Shown here: positions 22,308 to 30,490 of the stretch, piece after piece | How the letters are laid out: each line of letters opens with the position of its first letter | Numbering within the stretch: the first letter of the stretch is position 1 | DNA from: Ferruginibacter sp. | GTDB lineage: Bacteria > Bacteroidota > Bacteroidia > Chitinophagales > Chitinophagaceae | Length of the DNA: 40,492 nt | Direction: 5' to 3' | Assembly (NCBI GenBank): GCA_017988335.1 | Contig: JAGNRZ010000007.1 | Location: 1-40,492, forward strand | Translations under genes and position numbers: made by a program | Notes under the pieces: generated by a model | The model's input: the letters and a program-made list of their open reading frames with translations, nothing else | Database searches by the model: none | What the model was told of the DNA's origin: nothing

Positions 22308-23240
22308 TTACATTCCCAACTTTTCTAATATCACTTTGCTCATTTTGTAAAAAGCTTCGTGGCTGTAGCCTGCAATATGCGGTGTAAGTATTACTTTGGG
22401 GTGTTTTGTTAAAAATTGTAACTGTTCTTTTTCTATTGGGTTGTAAGTGTTTACCTTTTCATTTTCAAGCACATCTAAAGCCGCCCCACTAATTTTATTT
22501 TGTTGTAAGCTCTTTATTAAAGCGGTAGTATCAATTACTTCCCCTCTCGAAGTATTAATAATTACAGGATTTAATTGAAGCCCTTCAAAAAAAGCATTAT
22601 TAGCAAAATGCTTTGTTTCACCAGTAAGCGGCACATGAAAACTAATTACATTGGCATAGCGTTGTATTTGCTCTACATTAGCCTCTTTTATATTACCAGC
22701 ACCAAAACCAAATTTATACTTATCGTACGCCAGTACTGTTATATTAAATACACTAAGTAGTTTTGCAAATGTACTTCCAGTGTTTCCGTAGCCAATAATA
22801 CCTACTGTTTTACCAAATAACTCTGTACCTCTGTTTTCATCTCTTATCCACTCCCCGTTGCTCACTTGCTTATTACCTGTGCAAATATTATTATACACAT
22901 TTAGCAACATGCCCAACGCATGCTCAGCAACTGCATTGCAGTTACCTTCTGGGCTGCTTACACATTTTATTCCTTTACTTTCTGCATAAGCCACATCTAT
23001 TAATTCCATACCGCTACCTAATCTTCCAATCCATTTTAAATGTTGGGCATTGTCAAGTACGGCCTTATCAATAGTAAGCCTTGTAGTAACTATTAAGCCA
23101 ACGGCGTTGGTAATAAGCACTTTTAATTCATCGTAACTAATAGTCCAATTATATAGTACTGTATAACCGTTTTGTTGCAGTGTATCAATTAAATAATTAT
23201 GTACTTTAGCAGTTACTATTACAGTTTTATTCGTTGCCAT
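22308..23240 (-). CDS. D-2-hydroxyacid dehydrogenase (phosphoglycerate dehydrogenase-like)
   Basis: A 310-residue NAD-dependent dehydrogenase of the SerA/D-isomer family. The Rossmann loop is [10 protein letters not shown] (G150, G152, G155). The catalytic triad is R232 (NTSRGEVID), E261 (DVLENE) and H288 (LTPHIAG). Residues [18 protein letters not shown] form the conserved hinge. There is no C-terminal ACT or regulatory domain, so it resembles the short SerA or a general 2-hydroxyacid reductase. Without serB or serC nearby the substrate is uncertain. Confidence 0.85.
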   Translation of the reverse strand: MATNKTVIVTAKVHNYLIDTLQQNGYTVLYNWTISYDELKVLITNAVGLIVTTRLTIDKAVLDNAQHLKWIGRLGSGMELIDVAYAESKGIKCVSSPEGNCNAVAEHALGMLLNVYNNICTGNKQVSNGEWIRDENRGTELFGKTVGIIGYGNTGSTFAKLLSVFNITVLAYDKYKFGFGAGNIKEANVEQIQRYANVISFHVPLTGETKHFANNAFFEGLQLNPVIINTSRGEVIDTTALIKSLQQNKISGAALDVLENEKVNTYNPIEKEQLQFLTKHPKVILTPHIAGYSHEAFYKMSKVILEKLGM

Positions 23241-23323
23241 ACTTTAAAAATGATTAAAACCAAATTACTATTGCTAAGGTTACATTTTCTAATTAAAAAA
23301 GAAGCTTTTTAGTTAAATAGAAA

Positions 23324-23704
23324 TTACTTAGCTGCAATCATACTAATTTCTACATTTACATTTTTAGGTAGGCCTTTTACCGCTACGGTTTCTCTTGCCG
23401 GAAAATCTCCATCAAAATATTTACCGTAAATTTCATTTACCTCACCAAATAAAGCCATATCGCTTAAAAAGATAGTAGTTTTAGCTACATGGCTAAAATC
23501 CATACCGACCTCTGCCAATACAGATTTTAAGTTTTGCATTACTTGGTGTGTTTCTTCAATTACATCTGCGTTGGCTAATTCGCCACTACCAGGTTTTAAA
23601 GCTACTTGACCACTAATGAAAAGCATATCACCCACCATTACTGCCTGATTGTAAGGGCCAATTGGCGCTGGAGCATTAACTGTATTTATAATTTGTTTTG
23701 CCAT
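23324..23704 (-). CDS. ridA: RidA family enamine/imine deaminase
   Basis: A 126-residue Rid protein that hydrolyses the reactive 2-aminoacrylate-type enamines made by PLP enzymes. The active-site arginine R104 lies in FPARETVAV, and E119 in NVEISMIA is the usual partner. GPYNQAV (16-22) and LFISGQV are family marks. It is a single gene, divergent from the 3-hydroxyacyl-CoA dehydrogenase-like gene. Confidence 0.92.
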   Translation of the reverse strand: MAKQIINTVNAPAPIGPYNQAVMVGDMLFISGQVALKPGSGELANADVIEETHQVMQNLKSVLAEVGMDFSHVAKTTIFLSDMALFGEVNEIYGKYFDGDFPARETVAVKGLPKNVNVEISMIAAK

Positions 23705-23751
23705 TTTTACGGTTATTTTTTAAAATGCAAATATATCTTTTATCAACCACC

Positions 23752-23759
23752 TATTTTTG
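23752..23759 (+). promoter_or_regulatory. Candidate -7 box for the 23774 gene and tsaB
   Basis: TATTTTTG is an exact TAnnTTTG match ending 14 bases before the ATG, so the leader would be only a few bases long. Confidence 0.45.
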
Positions 23760-23773
23760 TAAAAAGATTAAGT

Positions 23774-24382
23774 ATGCCAATTGTTTTTTTAGGAACTAAT
23801 GAGCAGTGGAATGAAATTAGCAAAACCAATGCTGATAATGAGTGCATTAGAGTACATAGTTTAGATGAATTGTATAGCACCCAAGGCACATTATATATGT
23901 ATTTACTAAATGATGAAGCTTTAGTTGATTTTTCAAAATTTACAGCTCCTGTTTTAATAAATGCTGTTTGCAACACTTTACATGGCTTAGGTGTACCAAA
24001 TAATATTTTACGTATTAATGGTTGGCATAGTTTTTTACAACGCCCTATTTGGGAAATAGCAGGTAATGTAACAGATGATGTGAGGCTACAATTATCAACT
24101 TTACAAAAAAAAATAATTGAAGTGCCAGATGAAATTGGTTTTGCAAGTACAAAAGTTGTAAGTATGATTATTAATGAAGCTTATTTTGCACTACAAGAAA
24201 ATGTAAGTACAAAAGAAGAAATTGATATTGCAATGAAACTAGGTACTAACTATCCTTATGGTCCATTTGAATGGGCCAGTATAATTGGTGTACAACATAT
24301 TTATATGTTGCTACATCAATTAAGTGTTAATCAAAAAAGATACACACCAGCCACATTATTAAAAGAAGAAGCACAAGCATAG
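23774..24382 (+). CDS. 3-hydroxyacyl-CoA dehydrogenase-like protein lacking the NAD-binding domain
   Basis: A 202-residue protein. Its C-terminal part (about 115-202) matches the 3HCDH C-terminal domain: IGFASTKVVSMIINEAYFAL, then AMKLGTNYPYGPFEWA. The N-terminal part (MPIVFLGTNEQW) lacks the GxGxxG nucleotide loop. It still keeps an end segment, LGVPNNILRINGWHSFLQRP, like the tail of the full enzyme's Rossmann domain. It therefore looks like a degenerate or repurposed enzyme. The ATG at 23774 is chosen because the longer frame runs back through ridA. tsaB follows after 3 bases, so the two are co-transcribed. Confidence 0.75.
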   Translation: MPIVFLGTNEQWNEISKTNADNECIRVHSLDELYSTQGTLYMYLLNDEALVDFSKFTAPVLINAVCNTLHGLGVPNNILRINGWHSFLQRPIWEIAGNVTDDVRLQLSTLQKKIIEVPDEIGFASTKVVSMIINEAYFALQENVSTKEEIDIAMKLGTNYPYGPFEWASIIGVQHIYMLLHQLSVNQKRYTPATLLKEEAQA

Positions 24383-24385
24383 GTA

Positions 24386-25075
24386 ATGGCATTAATTTTA
24401 AATATAGATACTTCAACCGAAAATGCTTTAGTGTGTTTAGCTAAGGATGGCGAAGTAATAGATAGTTTGCAAAACACCAATCAAAAAGATCATGCCAGTT
24501 TTTTGCAGGTAGCCATAAATGTTATATGCAAAAAAAATAATATTATTTTAAAAAATATTGATGCAGTAGCCGTAACAGAAGGCCCAGGTTCTTATACCGG
24601 CTTACGTGTGGGGCTGGCTAGTGCTAAAGGAATTTGCTATGCTTTAAATAAACCTTTAATATTATTAAATACATTAAAAGTAATTGCCTATTCTGCCATT
24701 TCATCATCGGCAGTATTTGCAAAAAATAATACGGCTCTTATTTGCCCTATGATTGATGCTAGGCGTATGGAAGTTTTTACTGCTGTGTATGATAAGCAAT
24801 TAAATGAAATTATTAGTCCTTGTGCTTTAATACTAAACGAACAATCCTTTATTGAAATATTAGAACAAAGCCCCATATTATTTGTTGGAAATGGAGCAAA
24901 AAAAATAAACTTAGTACAACAAACTCATTTCAATATCGTATTAGATGAAATAAATGCTTCAAACACTGCTATCTCTTATTTAGCAAATCAATCCTATGTT
25001 AATCAATTATTTACTTCAGTAATTTATTCCGAACCATTATATATTAAACCTTTTTTAAATCAAACTACATTGTAG
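24386..25075 (+). CDS. tsaB: tRNA threonylcarbamoyladenosine biosynthesis protein TsaB
   Basis: A 229-residue ASKHA-fold protein that partners TsaD in making the t6A modification at tRNA position 37. The first strand is LILNIDTSTENALVCLA. The signature EGPGSYTGLRVGLASAKG lies at about residues 65-82, followed by PLILLNTLKVIAY and the conserved CPMIDARRMEVFTAVYD. It is full length. tsaD, tsaC and tsaE are not in the window. Confidence 0.93.
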   Translation: MALILNIDTSTENALVCLAKDGEVIDSLQNTNQKDHASFLQVAINVICKKNNIILKNIDAVAVTEGPGSYTGLRVGLASAKGICYALNKPLILLNTLKVIAYSAISSSAVFAKNNTALICPMIDARRMEVFTAVYDKQLNEIISPCALILNEQSFIEILEQSPILFVGNGAKKINLVQQTHFNIVLDEINASNTAISYLANQSYVNQLFTSVIYSEPLYIKPFLNQTTL

Positions 25076-25134
25076 ATTTATTACTACAACGGCAAAAAAC
25101 ACGTTTTTGAATAATTGTTGATAAGCAATAAGTG

Positions 25135-25142
25135 TATATTTG
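25135..25142 (+). promoter_or_regulatory. Candidate -7 box for the ArsR-type gene
   Basis: TATATTTG matches TAnnTTTG exactly, with a TTG about 17 bases upstream as a possible -33 element. The leader would be about 40 bases. Confidence 0.5.
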
Positions 25143-25186
25143 CATGTTCAAACATTGTTCAAGCATTATTAAAAAATTAATTTATC

Positions 25187-25540
25187 ATGATGGCAGTCCC
25201 AGCAGTTAGTGTCCACACTACATCCTTCGAAAAGTTAAACCCAGGCTTGTTATTAGACCTCGATTTCCATGCAGTAAAAAAAGCTGCCATGGTTTTGAGG
25301 GCATTAAATCACAAATTGCGTCAACAACTTTTAAAAACAATTGAAGACGAGAAAAAAATTACAGTTACAGAAATTTATGTTAAGTTAAGACTTGAACAAT
25401 CTGTAGCCTCTCAACATTTAGCAATTTTGCGTAAAGCCGAAATTGTAGCTACCGAAAGAGATGGTAAGTTTATTTACTATACTGTAAACCACAAGCGTAT
25501 TCAAGAAATTAATGCATTTGTTAAGGATTTAATTGGATAA
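25187..25540 (+). CDS. ArsR-family winged-helix transcription regulator
   Basis: A 117-residue DNA-binding protein. The winged helix runs from RALNHKLRQQLLKTIEDE through VTEIYVKLRLEQSVASQHLAILRKAEIV to the wing RDGKFIYYTVN. An N-terminal arm of about 35 residues precedes it. The classic metal-binding cysteines (ELCVCDL type) are absent, so it is not a canonical metal sensor. The next gene is a persulfide dioxygenase/rhodanese protein, and sulfur-responsive ArsR regulators exist, but it has no cysteine at all, which argues against thiol sensing. Two adjacent ATG codons (25187, 25190) could each serve. Confidence 0.88.
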   Translation: MMAVPAVSVHTTSFEKLNPGLLLDLDFHAVKKAAMVLRALNHKLRQQLLKTIEDEKKITVTEIYVKLRLEQSVASQHLAILRKAEIVATERDGKFIYYTVNHKRIQEINAFVKDLIG

Positions 25541-25559
25541 CTGATTTTTTTTAAATGTT

Positions 25560-25600
25560 AAAAGCGTTCTGTTTCATAAGCAGAACGCTTTTTATTTTTT
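25560..25600 (+). terminator. Rho-independent terminator of the ArsR-type gene
   Basis: AAAGCGTTCTG and CAGAACGCTTT form an 11-bp stem followed by a long T run. Confidence 0.92.
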
Positions 25601-25608
25601 TATATTTG
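25601..25608 (+). promoter_or_regulatory. Candidate -7 box for the persulfide dioxygenase/rhodanese gene
   Basis: TATATTTG lies directly after the T run of the preceding terminator and ends 15 bases before the ATG at 25624. Confidence 0.5.
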
Positions 25609-25623
25609 CAAAAAAAAAATAAA

Positions 25624-27027
25624 ATGTTTATACAGCAATTATATACTAGCTGCTTAAGTGAAGCCGCCTATTTTATTGAAAGTGAAGGCGAAGTGGCTAT
25701 TATTGATCCTTTAAGAGATACCGATGTGTATTTAGAAATGGCTAACAAAAAAAATGCAGCGATTAAATATATTTTTGAAACACATTTTCATGCCGATTTT
25801 GTAAGTGGGCATATTGATTTAAGCAAACAAACTGGTGCTCCCATAATTTATGGTCCTAATGCCAACACAAATTTTAAAGCACATAATGCAAAAGATGGCG
25901 AAATTTTTAAACTAGGCAAAATCAGCATTGAGGCTATACACACACCTGGGCATACGCTTGAAAGTACATGTTATTTATTAAGAGATGAAAACAATAAACC
26001 ACATGCTATTTTTACAGGTGATACGTTATTTGTAGGCGATGTAGGCCGTCCAGATTTAAGCAGCGGTAATATGACAAGTGAAGAGTTAGCTGCAATAATG
26101 TACGATACTATTCAAACTAAATTGTTACCACTAGCCGATGATATAATTGTATATCCTGCACATGGTGCTGGCAGTAGCTGTGGTAAAAACTTAGGCCCCA
26201 ATACATTTAGTACAATGGCAGAGCAAAAGAAAACTAATTATGCTCTACAATCACAAACTAAAGAAGAATTCATTAAAGCCGTTACTAATGGGCTAGGTGC
26301 AGCACCAAAATATTTTGCAATAAATGCACAAATAAATATGCAGGGTTACGATAGTTTGGAAAATGTAAAACAAAAAGGATTAACACCACTTTCAATAGCA
26401 GCATTTAAAAAATTAATGAGTGAAGATGTGTTAGTATTAGACACAAGGCATGCAAATATTTTTACACAAGGCCTTATACCTAGTAGTATTTTTATTGGGC
26501 TAGAGGGAAGATTTGCAGAATGGGCTGGTAGTATTTTATCTTTTACTAAACCTATAATTTTAGTAACTGAAAAAGGCAAAGAGGAAGAAACAGTAGTACG
26601 CCTTAGCCGTGTAGGTTTTGATAAAATGCAAGGCTACTTACAAGGCGGTTTTGAAGCATGGCAAGCCGCTGGCGAAAAAGTAGATATGATTATTGATGTA
26701 GAAGCAGATGAACTAGCTATGGATATACCACACGACCCCAATTTGGTAGTAGTAGATGTACGCCGAGAAACCGAGTATGCAGATGGTCATATTAAAGATG
26801 CACAAAACTTACCCCTAAGTGAAATGACAGATGTAGCACACTTAGCACAATTTGAAGACAATCAAAACCTGTATGTACACTGTGCAGGTGGCTACCGTAG
26901 CGTAATTGCAGCAAGTATCTTAAAAAAAGAAGGTATCCATAATTTACGTAATGTATTAGGTGGCTGGAGTAAAATAAAAGAAGAAAAAACAATTAAGGTG
27001 GAAAAAGATGTGAGTGTGTTGAATTAA
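25624..27027 (+). CDS. Persulfide dioxygenase-like MBL protein with two rhodanese domains
   Basis: A 467-residue protein in three parts. Residues 1-225 are an MBL domain of the ETHE1/persulfide dioxygenase type: H54, H56, D58 (THFHADFVSGH), H110, D133 and H180. Residues about 255-350 form a rhodanese fold without the catalytic cysteine, with LVTEKGKEEE at the loop. Residues about 365-460 form an active-looking rhodanese with C420 in CAGGYRS. The probable role is oxidation or transfer of sulfane sulfur in sulfide detoxification, like CstB-type proteins. The start at 25624 gives the family N-terminus MFIQQLYTSCLSEAAY; a longer frame would run through the terminator hairpin. Confidence 0.9.
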   Translation: MFIQQLYTSCLSEAAYFIESEGEVAIIDPLRDTDVYLEMANKKNAAIKYIFETHFHADFVSGHIDLSKQTGAPIIYGPNANTNFKAHNAKDGEIFKLGKISIEAIHTPGHTLESTCYLLRDENNKPHAIFTGDTLFVGDVGRPDLSSGNMTSEELAAIMYDTIQTKLLPLADDIIVYPAHGAGSSCGKNLGPNTFSTMAEQKKTNYALQSQTKEEFIKAVTNGLGAAPKYFAINAQINMQGYDSLENVKQKGLTPLSIAAFKKLMSEDVLVLDTRHANIFTQGLIPSSIFIGLEGRFAEWAGSILSFTKPIILVTEKGKEEETVVRLSRVGFDKMQGYLQGGFEAWQAAGEKVDMIIDVEADELAMDIPHDPNLVVVDVRRETEYADGHIKDAQNLPLSEMTDVAHLAQFEDNQNLYVHCAGGYRSVIAASILKKEGIHNLRNVLGGWSKIKEEKTIKVEKDVSVLN

Positions 27028-27058
27028 TTAGAACAGGAACGCTGATTGGTTATGATGC

Positions 27059-27086
27059 TTATGATTTTTTAAGATAAAAATCATAA
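27059..27086. terminator. AT-rich hairpin after the rhodanese gene
   Basis: TTATGATTTTT and AAAAATCATAA form a perfect 11-bp stem around six bases. It may terminate the rhodanese gene or be a palindromic repeat. The decayed gene fragment begins inside its right arm. Confidence 0.5.
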
Positions 27087-27204
27087 TTTATCGCCAGGCA
27101 ACACTTCGTTAACTATACCTACTACAAATTTTTTAAAAAGAATATATGATGTAACCGTACAGTATGGTAATGTTAAACAAACCTTATCTGTATTGAAAGA
27201 ATAG
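27073..27204 (+). pseudogene. Remnant of a type IX secretion C-terminal sorting domain
   Basis: An open stretch without a start codon ends at TAG 27202-27204 and reads LSPGNTSLTIPTTNFLKR, then IYDVTVQYGNVKQTLSVLKE. The spacing of LspG-n-sl-i, the Y-V-V strand and the final basic strand fits the tail of Por-secretion (type A) sorting domains, which direct proteins through the type IX system. A normal terminator follows 31 bases later. I read it as the 3' end of a secreted-protein gene whose body has been lost. Forty codons do not allow certainty. Confidence 0.45.
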
Positions 27205-27235
27205 TAATGTAGAGATGTTTTCTTATGCTTGAATT

Positions 27236-27264
27236 AGCCGAACCTTTTTAGGTTTGGCTTTTTT
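27236..27264 (+). terminator. Rho-independent terminator behind the sorting-domain remnant
   Basis: AGCCGAACC and GGTTTGGCT (one wobble pair) form a stem with a T run. It faces the plus strand and most likely belonged to the lost gene. Confidence 0.8.
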
Positions 27265-27298
27265 ATAGATGATATCTTTTCAAAAGATGTCATCTATA
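27264..27298. repeat. 17-bp hairpin after the LpxL-like gene
   Basis: Two 17-base arms around a single base differ at one position when compared as inverted copies (ATAGATGA and TCATCTAT at the ends). It lies 6 bases past the minus-strand acyltransferase stop codon. There is no U run, so the role is open. Confidence 0.6.
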
Positions 27299-27304
27299 AA
27301 AACA

Positions 27305-28183
27305 TTAGATATATATTTTTCCATACTCTTCCTTATACTCATACTTAAATCTGCGGTGTGTCCATAAATAATTAGCAGGGTCTTGGCGTATGGTTTCTTC
27401 TACTTTGTTTTTGTACAATAATGTTAATTCACCTGTAGCAGTGTGTGTATCTGGCTCGGCTAATAAAGTGGCTTCAAAATGATAGTACCCTCTTTTAACT
27501 TTTTTAAATTGTACATATACACTGGCTAAGTTATGCCTTATGGCTCCTTTTTCTGGCCCTGTTAAAAAAGGGGTAGGCTTGTTAAAAAACATCATCCAGT
27601 AGCCCCAGCTTGGGTTGGGTGGGTTTTGATCGGCAGCTAAGCCCATAGCAAACCTGCCATTAAATACTTGGTGCATACGGGTTTTAAATTCTGTAGCACT
27701 TACCAATACAGTGCCATATCTTTTTCTTAACTTAAAAATTATTTTATCAAAAGCCTTGTTACTAATGGGCATATATATTCCTACAAAGGGTATGGTTAAA
27801 TTCATACTATACAAATGGTTAACATACTCCCAATTAAATTGATGTGCTGCTAACAAATTTATATTATATCCCTTTGCTTCAAGTTCATGTATCATTTCAA
27901 AATTACCAGTAGTACGTTTTAAAAATTCTTTTTTTGAAATAGATATAAACTTAATAGTTTCTATAAATGTGTCGGTAAAATAGCGGTAAAATTGTTTGGC
28001 AATTTTTATTCTCTCCGCCTCAGTTTTTTCTGGAAAGGCAATTAATAAATTATTCATTACTACATCTCTTCTGTACTTTAATGCATGGTAAAGAAATGCT
28101 GCGATACCATTACTAATACCATAAAGCACAAAGAAAGGTAATAAGGAAATTAAATACAGTAAGGGATATATGATGTAATACAT
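27305..28183 (-). CDS. LpxL/HtrB-like lysophospholipid acyltransferase
   Basis: A 292-residue membrane-anchored acyltransferase of the lipid A late-acyltransferase family. An N-terminal hydrophobic helix (about 3-28) anchors it. The catalytic H-x4-E motif is H114 to E119 (AHQFNWEY). Downstream, AADQNP and FLTGPEKGAIRHN are usual family blocks. It would add a secondary acyl chain to lipid A or a related lipid. Its start directly abuts the nadB stop codon, so it is the last gene of the ispG operon. Confidence 0.87.
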   Translation of the reverse strand: MYYIIYPLLYLISLLPFFVLYGISNGIAAFLYHALKYRRDVVMNNLLIAFPEKTEAERIKIAKQFYRYFTDTFIETIKFISISKKEFLKRTTGNFEMIHELEAKGYNINLLAAHQFNWEYVNHLYSMNLTIPFVGIYMPISNKAFDKIIFKLRKRYGTVLVSATEFKTRMHQVFNGRFAMGLAADQNPPNPSWGYWMMFFNKPTPFLTGPEKGAIRHNLASVYVQFKKVKRGYYHFEATLLAEPDTHTATGELTLLYKNKVEETIRQDPANYLWTHRRFKYEYKEEYGKIYI

Positions 28184-29788
28184 TTAAAGAATTGTGTTTT
28201 GTAAAATAGAATTGTGTTGCAAATAATCAGTTGTATAATGCAACCCCCTACTCTCATGTCTAAACTGTGCACTTTTTACAATTAAGTAAGCTACTGTAAT
28301 CATATTACGCAACTCACACAACTGCGGACTAATTACTGTTTTTTTGTATAGTTCTTCTGTTTCCTCAAACAATAAATCAAGGCGTTTCATGGCACGGTGC
28401 AAACGTTCGTTATTACGTACAATACCAACATAGTCGCTCATTAGTAATTTTAATTCTTTAATGCTTTGTGTAATTAAAATCATTTCTTTTGGCGAAGATG
28501 TGCCATCTGTATTCCATGCCCCTAACCCTTCTAAAGAAAATTTGTTAGTGGCTTGCATATTTTTAGTTGCATGCAAATAAGCTCTATGTGCAAATACCAT
28601 AGCCTCTAACAAACTATTACTGGCCAACCTATTTGCACCATGCAAACCAGTGCTTGCACACTCTCCAGCGGCATACAAATTTTTAATAGAAGTTTGTCCA
28701 TGTTCATCTGTTTTAATACCGCCACAGCTATAATGTGCTGCTGGTGCTACAGGTATCATGTGTTGCGTAATATCTATACCAATACTCATACACTTAGCGT
28801 AAATATTAGGGAAATGCTCTACAAATTTTTCTTTACTAAAATGTCTGCAATCTAAATACACATACTCTGTACCATTTACTTTCATTTCGTTATCTATGGC
28901 TCTTGCCACAATATCTCTAGGTGCTAAATCTTTTCTTTCATCGTAGCGTTCCATAAAAGCTTCGCCTTTATCGTTACGTAAAATACCACCATCGCCACGT
29001 ACAGCTTCGGTTATTAAAAAACTTTGTCCACGTACACCAGCCTCATACAAAGCTGTTGGATGAAATTGAATAAACTCCATATTTTCAATTCTTCCTTTTG
29101 CCCTATACACCATAGCCACACCATCGCCTGTGGCAATGCTAGGGTTGGTAGTGGTACGATATACTTGCCCGTTACCACCTGTAGCCAATAAGGTAATATC
29201 GGCTACAATTTTTTCAATTTTATTGGTTTGTATATTTAATGCATACACACCATAACATTCCACATCGGGTGTGCTTTTTGTAATTAAATAACCTAAGTGA
29301 TGCTGTGTAATTATATCCACCACAAAAAAATGTGTAAGCAATTCAATATTTTTTTGTTTGGCTATTGCTGCAAGTAAAGCTCTTTCCATTTCTTTACCTG
29401 TTACATCTTTATGATGCAAAATTCTAAACTCACTATGCCCACCTTCTTTACCTAATTTATAATCACCAGTTGGGTCTTTATCAAAATTGGCACCCCATTC
29501 AATAATTTCATTAATGCGCTGCACACCTTCTTTTACTACAATTTCTACCACGGCTTTATTACACAAACCATCGCCAGCTATCAATGTATCTTGAATGTGT
29601 TTATCAAAACTATCTTCATCAAAATTCATTACACCAGCAATGCCGCCTTGTGCATACTTGGTGTTGGTTTCATCGCTTTGCGTTTTGGTTAGCACCATTA
29701 TCTTTTTATCAGGAAATTGTTGTGCTGCTTTTAATGCATAGGTTAAACCTGCAATGCCACTGCCTATTACTAAAAAATTTGTTTGCAT
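28184..29788 (-). CDS. nadB: L-aspartate oxidase
   Basis: A 534-residue FAD enzyme that converts aspartate to iminoaspartate, the first step of de novo NAD synthesis. The FAD loop is GSGIAG (9-14). ENMEFIQFHPTALYEAG, PRDIVARAIDNEM and LHGANRLASNSLLEA mark the flavin and substrate sites, and the helical C-terminal domain is complete. I start at ATG 29788 (MQTNFLVIGSG). An ATG three codons upstream lies in a CCCCAACCC-type repeat. nadA and nadC are not in the window. It is in the operon with ispG, the YhhN gene and the lpxL-like gene. Confidence 0.93.
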   Translation of the reverse strand: MQTNFLVIGSGIAGLTYALKAAQQFPDKKIMVLTKTQSDETNTKYAQGGIAGVMNFDEDSFDKHIQDTLIAGDGLCNKAVVEIVVKEGVQRINEIIEWGANFDKDPTGDYKLGKEGGHSEFRILHHKDVTGKEMERALLAAIAKQKNIELLTHFFVVDIITQHHLGYLITKSTPDVECYGVYALNIQTNKIEKIVADITLLATGGNGQVYRTTTNPSIATGDGVAMVYRAKGRIENMEFIQFHPTALYEAGVRGQSFLITEAVRGDGGILRNDKGEAFMERYDERKDLAPRDIVARAIDNEMKVNGTEYVYLDCRHFSKEKFVEHFPNIYAKCMSIGIDITQHMIPVAPAAHYSCGGIKTDEHGQTSIKNLYAAGECASTGLHGANRLASNSLLEAMVFAHRAYLHATKNMQATNKFSLEGLGAWNTDGTSSPKEMILITQSIKELKLLMSDYVGIVRNNERLHRAMKRLDLLFEETEELYKKTVISPQLCELRNMITVAYLIVKSAQFRHESRGLHYTTDYLQHNSILQNTIL

Positions 29789-29790
29789 AT

Positions 29791-29810
29791 ACCCCAACCC
29801 TCTAAAGGGG
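29791..29810. repeat. ACCCCAACCC/AAAGGGG repeat before nadB
   Basis: A small hairpin (AACCC against GGGGTT) directly upstream of the nadB start. Its composition resembles the DUF559-bounding repeats (CCCCTAACCCC, AAGG, GGGG), so it may be a shortened relative. Confidence 0.5.
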
Positions 29811-29838
29811 TTTTATTTATGTTTTGTTATCAATTATT

Positions 29839-30477
29839 TTATTGTTTGCCATTTTTTATTACTCCACTTGTTATAAATAATTGTGCTAATCCATAGGTAA
29901 GCATAATTAAAAATGATGCCCATGCAAAAGGTACATAAAACTTATTAATGGCTAACAAAGAATCACTTATTACAAAAAGTACTGCACCTATGGCAAAAAA
30001 TTTGTTTATTGGTATGTGCAATGCTGCAATTAACATTGTACAAATAGTAGCGGCATATACTATTACAGGCAACTGCATATCGCCAAGTTTGGGAAATAAA
30101 ATAGCCACTAAAGAAACTCCATAAACAAGTGCTCCCAATATTATAAGCAAATTCCATTTTGAAACGCCACTTTGCTTTTTAATTTTCAAAAAATAAATTA
30201 TGTAGCAAATATGTGCAATTAAAAAAGCAACTAATCCAAAAATAAAATACAGGCTATTCCGTTCTTGAAAAATTAGCAGCACATCTCCCAACAAAGAAAA
30301 TACTAATGCTAAAAATACAATAGTGATAAATTTTGTGTTAGATAAAAAGTAAGTAATTAGGCTAAGTAATAAAAGCGGTTTTGTATAAACAGCAATAGCA
30401 TTCCACTTACACAAAAGTGAAAGCAAATGAATGCTAAAAAAAATAACGAATATGTATATTGATTTAAAATATTTCAT
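29839..30477 (-). CDS. YhhN/TMEM86-family lysoplasmalogenase-like membrane protein
   Basis: A 212-residue protein with about eight membrane helices. The family core is visible as FSLLGDVLLIF, then FIFGLVAFLIAHICYIIYF, where the acidic residue and the histidine sit in the helices of the presumed active site. Family members hydrolyse the vinyl-ether bond of lysoplasmalogens in animals; the bacterial role is poorly known. It lies 13 bases after ispG in the same operon. Confidence 0.82.
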   Translation of the reverse strand: MKYFKSIYIFVIFFSIHLLSLLCKWNAIAVYTKPLLLLSLITYFLSNTKFITIVFLALVFSLLGDVLLIFQERNSLYFIFGLVAFLIAHICYIIYFLKIKKQSGVSKWNLLIILGALVYGVSLVAILFPKLGDMQLPVIVYAATICTMLIAALHIPINKFFAIGAVLFVISDSLLAINKFYVPFAWASFLIMLTYGLAQLFITSGVIKNGKQ

Positions 30478-30490
30478 TCTAAGTATTTAA

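Noticed and set aside
23606-23773. Upstream extension of the 3-hydroxyacyl-CoA dehydrogenase-like gene
   Set aside because: It lies antisense to the start of ridA and across the promoter box; MPIVFLG at 23774 is the plausible start.
25555-25623. Upstream extension of the persulfide dioxygenase/rhodanese gene
   Set aside because: The extension runs through a rho-independent terminator and the -7 box. ATG 25624 gives the normal N-terminus.
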